The position numbers and the translations under genes are program-made. Shown in pieces: positions 62,695 to 64,000 of a DNA stretch of 64,000 nt (position 1 is the stretch's first letter; the number at the start of each line of letters is the position of its first letter). The notes below the pieces were generated by a model. The model had not been told where the DNA came from. It did not search any database and saw only the letters and a list, made by a program, of their open reading frames with translations. The DNA comes from SZUA-547 sp963669315 (lineage in GTDB: Bacteria > Pseudomonadota > Alphaproteobacteria > Rhodobacterales > Rhodobacteraceae), in assembly GCA_963669315.1 (NCBI GenBank), contig OY770021.1:1116001-1180000 (forward strand), in the 5' to 3' direction.

Positions 62695-62720
62695 GCAAAA
62701 AACCCCTGCGATGCAGGGGC
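62695..62720 (-). terminator. Terminator beyond the second tRNA-fMet half
   Basis: CCCCTGC-GAT-GCAGGGG forms a 7-bp stem, and on the minus strand it is followed by six Ts. It would end transcripts coming through the tRNA half at 62,737; it differs from the terminator near 53,970, so the two flanks come from different sources. Confidence 0.75.
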
Positions 62721-62736
62721 TTAGCGCTTGGGATTC

Positions 62737-62789
62737 TGGTTGCGGGGGTAGGATTTGAACCTACGACCTTCAGGTTATGAGATCGCTCT
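62737..62789 (-). repeat. Attachment-site repeat 2: 3' half of tRNA-fMet
   Basis: Exact 53-bp copy of 54,002-54,054, same orientation. The tRNA part again lacks the 5' half (the bases before the anticodon loop are GCGAT). This is expected for the junction between two elements stacked in the same tRNA gene. Confidence 0.85.
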
Positions 62790-62972
62790 CGGCCAAACGC
62801 ACCGTATGCGCCGAATTGCGCCCATCTACTCTATCTTATTGATTGCCTTACTTTTTTATTGACGGGAACTACGCTCACTTTCTACGCCTTTCGCCATGAC
62901 TTGCCGCCAATTGCTTCCACAGTGCTTCCACAAGGGCGCGCTTTCCGGGCGGCGAGCATCGGAGAAATGGCG

Positions 62973-64000
62973 ATGCCCAAACTAACCAAACGCAGCGTTG
63001 AAGCGCTCAAGCCGGCGGCGAGAAACTACTTCGTCTGGGACGACGAGATCAAAGGCTTCGGCGTCCGCGTGATGCCGTCCGGAACCAAGACCTATCAGGT
63101 GCAATATCGAAAGGGCGGTCGCACACGGCGCGCCTCCATTGGGCGGCATGGCAACATCACGGCCGAGATCGCCCGCGCCAAGGCCAAGGAGCTGATGGGC
63201 GAGGTCTCCAAGGGCGAGAACCCGGTCGAGGAGATCGCCCAGCACCGTCGCGCGCCGACCGTTGCGGCTCTTTGCGAGCGGTTCTTCGAAACCCACGTCA
63301 TGGAGCGCTGCAAACCCTCGACGCAGGCAGAGTACCGGCGCGCCATCGACAAGTTCATCAATCCCGCCATCGGCGGCTTCAAGGTGATCGACGTCGAGCG
63401 CAAGGACGTAGCCGCGCTCCATGAGAAACACCGCGATAAGCCCTATCAGGCCAACCGGACGCTTGGCGTGATCTCGAAGATGTTCAATCTCGCCGAAGTC
63501 TGGGGCCTGCGCCCCGATGGCTCGAACCCTTGCCGTCATGTGCCGAAGTATCGCGAGAAAAAGCGCGAGCGCTATCTCAGCCAGGCCGAGCTGCTGCGCC
63601 TCGGCGAAGTGCTAGCAGACGCGGAGCAAGACGGGTCGGAGTCGATCTATGTGATCGCCGCCTTCCGGCTGCTGATCCTGACCGGCTGTCGCCTCGGCGA
63701 GATACAAACCCTCAAATGGGAATACGTCACCCCCTTCGGCATGGAGCTGCCAGACAGCAAGACCGGCGCGCGGCGCATTCCCCTGCCCGAAGCCGCGCGG
63801 GACGTGCTGGCGGCGCTGCCACGGCCGCTGGGCAACACCTACGTCATCGCAGGCAAGCTCGGAGGCCAGCACATCACCGACTTGCAGCACCCGTGGCGAC
63901 GCATCCGAGAGCGGGCTGGGCTGGACGACGTGCGCATTCATGATCTCCGCCACACCTACGCCTCTAACGCGGTCTCGTCCGGCATGCCGATCCAAATGGT
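62973..64000 (+). CDS. Tyrosine-recombinase integrase, intact in view, runs off the right edge
   Basis: P4-type integrase of which 342 codons are visible from ATG 62,973 (GGAGAA upstream; ATG 62,967 possible). The N-terminal DUF4102-like domain is followed by the core-binding domain and the catalytic domain. Catalytic residues seen are Arg in LTGCRLGEIQTLKWE, Lys in DSKTGARRIPLP and His-x-x-Arg in IHDLRHTYAS; the active-site Tyr lies beyond the edge. It is the intact counterpart of the truncated integrase at 54,237 and directs insertion at the adjacent tRNA-fMet site. Confidence 0.93.
   Translation, partial: MPKLTKRSVEALKPAARNYFVWDDEIKGFGVRVMPSGTKTYQVQYRKGGRTRRASIGRHGNITAEIARAKAKELMGEVSKGENPVEEIAQHRRAPTVAALCERFFETHVMERCKPSTQAEYRRAIDKFINPAIGGFKVIDVERKDVAALHEKHRDKPYQANRTLGVISKMFNLAEVWGLRPDGSNPCRHVPKYREKKRERYLSQAELLRLGEVLADAEQDGSESIYVIAAFRLLILTGCRLGEIQTLKWEYVTPFGMELPDSKTGARRIPLPEAARDVLAALPRPLGNTYVIAGKLGGQHITDLQHPWRRIRERAGLDDVRIHDLRHTYASNAVSSGMPIQM

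Noticed and set aside
1..64000. CRISPR array
   Set aside because: No series of regularly spaced short direct repeats seen; the only longer repeats are the IS copies, the integrase region and the tRNA-fMet cores.

Overview
The window is GC-rich DNA from an alphaproteobacterium. The gene content best fits a Rhodobacterales-like marine or soil bacterium: a complete Entner-Doudoroff operon, an MntR-controlled metal ABC transporter, fused proton-pumping transhydrogenase genes, a class I fumarase, TRAP and branched-chain amino-acid type transporters, a type-I-secreted RTX protein and a single-domain globin. The order-level assignment is inferred from gene families only; no rRNA or other marker gene is present.

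Bases 1-49,260 are mostly ordinary chromosome. From left to right: the tail of a CBS-domain protein and a glycerate 2-kinase interrupted by an in-frame amber codon; the tightly overlapping operon zwf-pgl-edd-pgi-eda (glucose-6-phosphate to pyruvate plus glyceraldehyde-3-phosphate); a LacI-type regulator with palindromic operators upstream of its own start; UspA and an SLC13 transporter; an AT-rich accessory patch with an IS3 scar and a frameshifted sulfotransferase; cysteine synthase and globin; a TroABCD-like Mn/Zn transporter divergent from mntR; threonine aldolase; an outer-membrane protein; a MscS-type channel split by an ochre codon; a patatin lipoprotein; alr-ridA; pntA-pntB with a clear terminator; fumarase, ferredoxin-NADP reductase, glycerol kinase and a FecR-domain protein; a complete LivGFHM-plus-binding-protein transporter; an unrecognised Ig-like membrane protein; a large RTX protein broken by two frameshifts; and an RpiR regulator divergent from N-formylglutamate amidohydrolase and a DctQMP TRAP transporter.

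Bases 49,260-53,930 are a graveyard of insertion sequences around a fatty-acid desaturase: a deleted IS3 relic, an IS630 C-terminal stub, a truncated IS21 end and one complete IS21 (istA/istB).

From 54,002 to the right edge the window holds mobile DNA integrated at the 3' half of an initiator tRNA-fMet gene. A 53-bp direct repeat, mostly that tRNA half, occurs at 54,002 and 62,737, and each copy is followed by a closely related tyrosine-recombinase gene. The simplest reading is two related elements in tandem. The first is a decayed 8.7-kb element whose integrase is cut by an IS3-family insertion. Between that IS3 and a second, inverted, nearly identical copy lie a C-terminal ATPase remnant, a small membrane protein, a 'mobile mystery protein' A/B pair (HTH plus Fic), a helicase-like stub, an ArdC-type anti-restriction protein and a YaaA/DUF6884-like protein. 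The second element runs off the right edge. The intact tRNA-fMet gene should lie further right.

An unusual number of otherwise conserved genes carry single disabling changes (amber, ochre, frameshifts). Either the strain is accumulating pseudogenes or the assembly contains errors. No clear new defence or biosynthetic system is intact here; the most original material is the tandem tRNA-fMet island.
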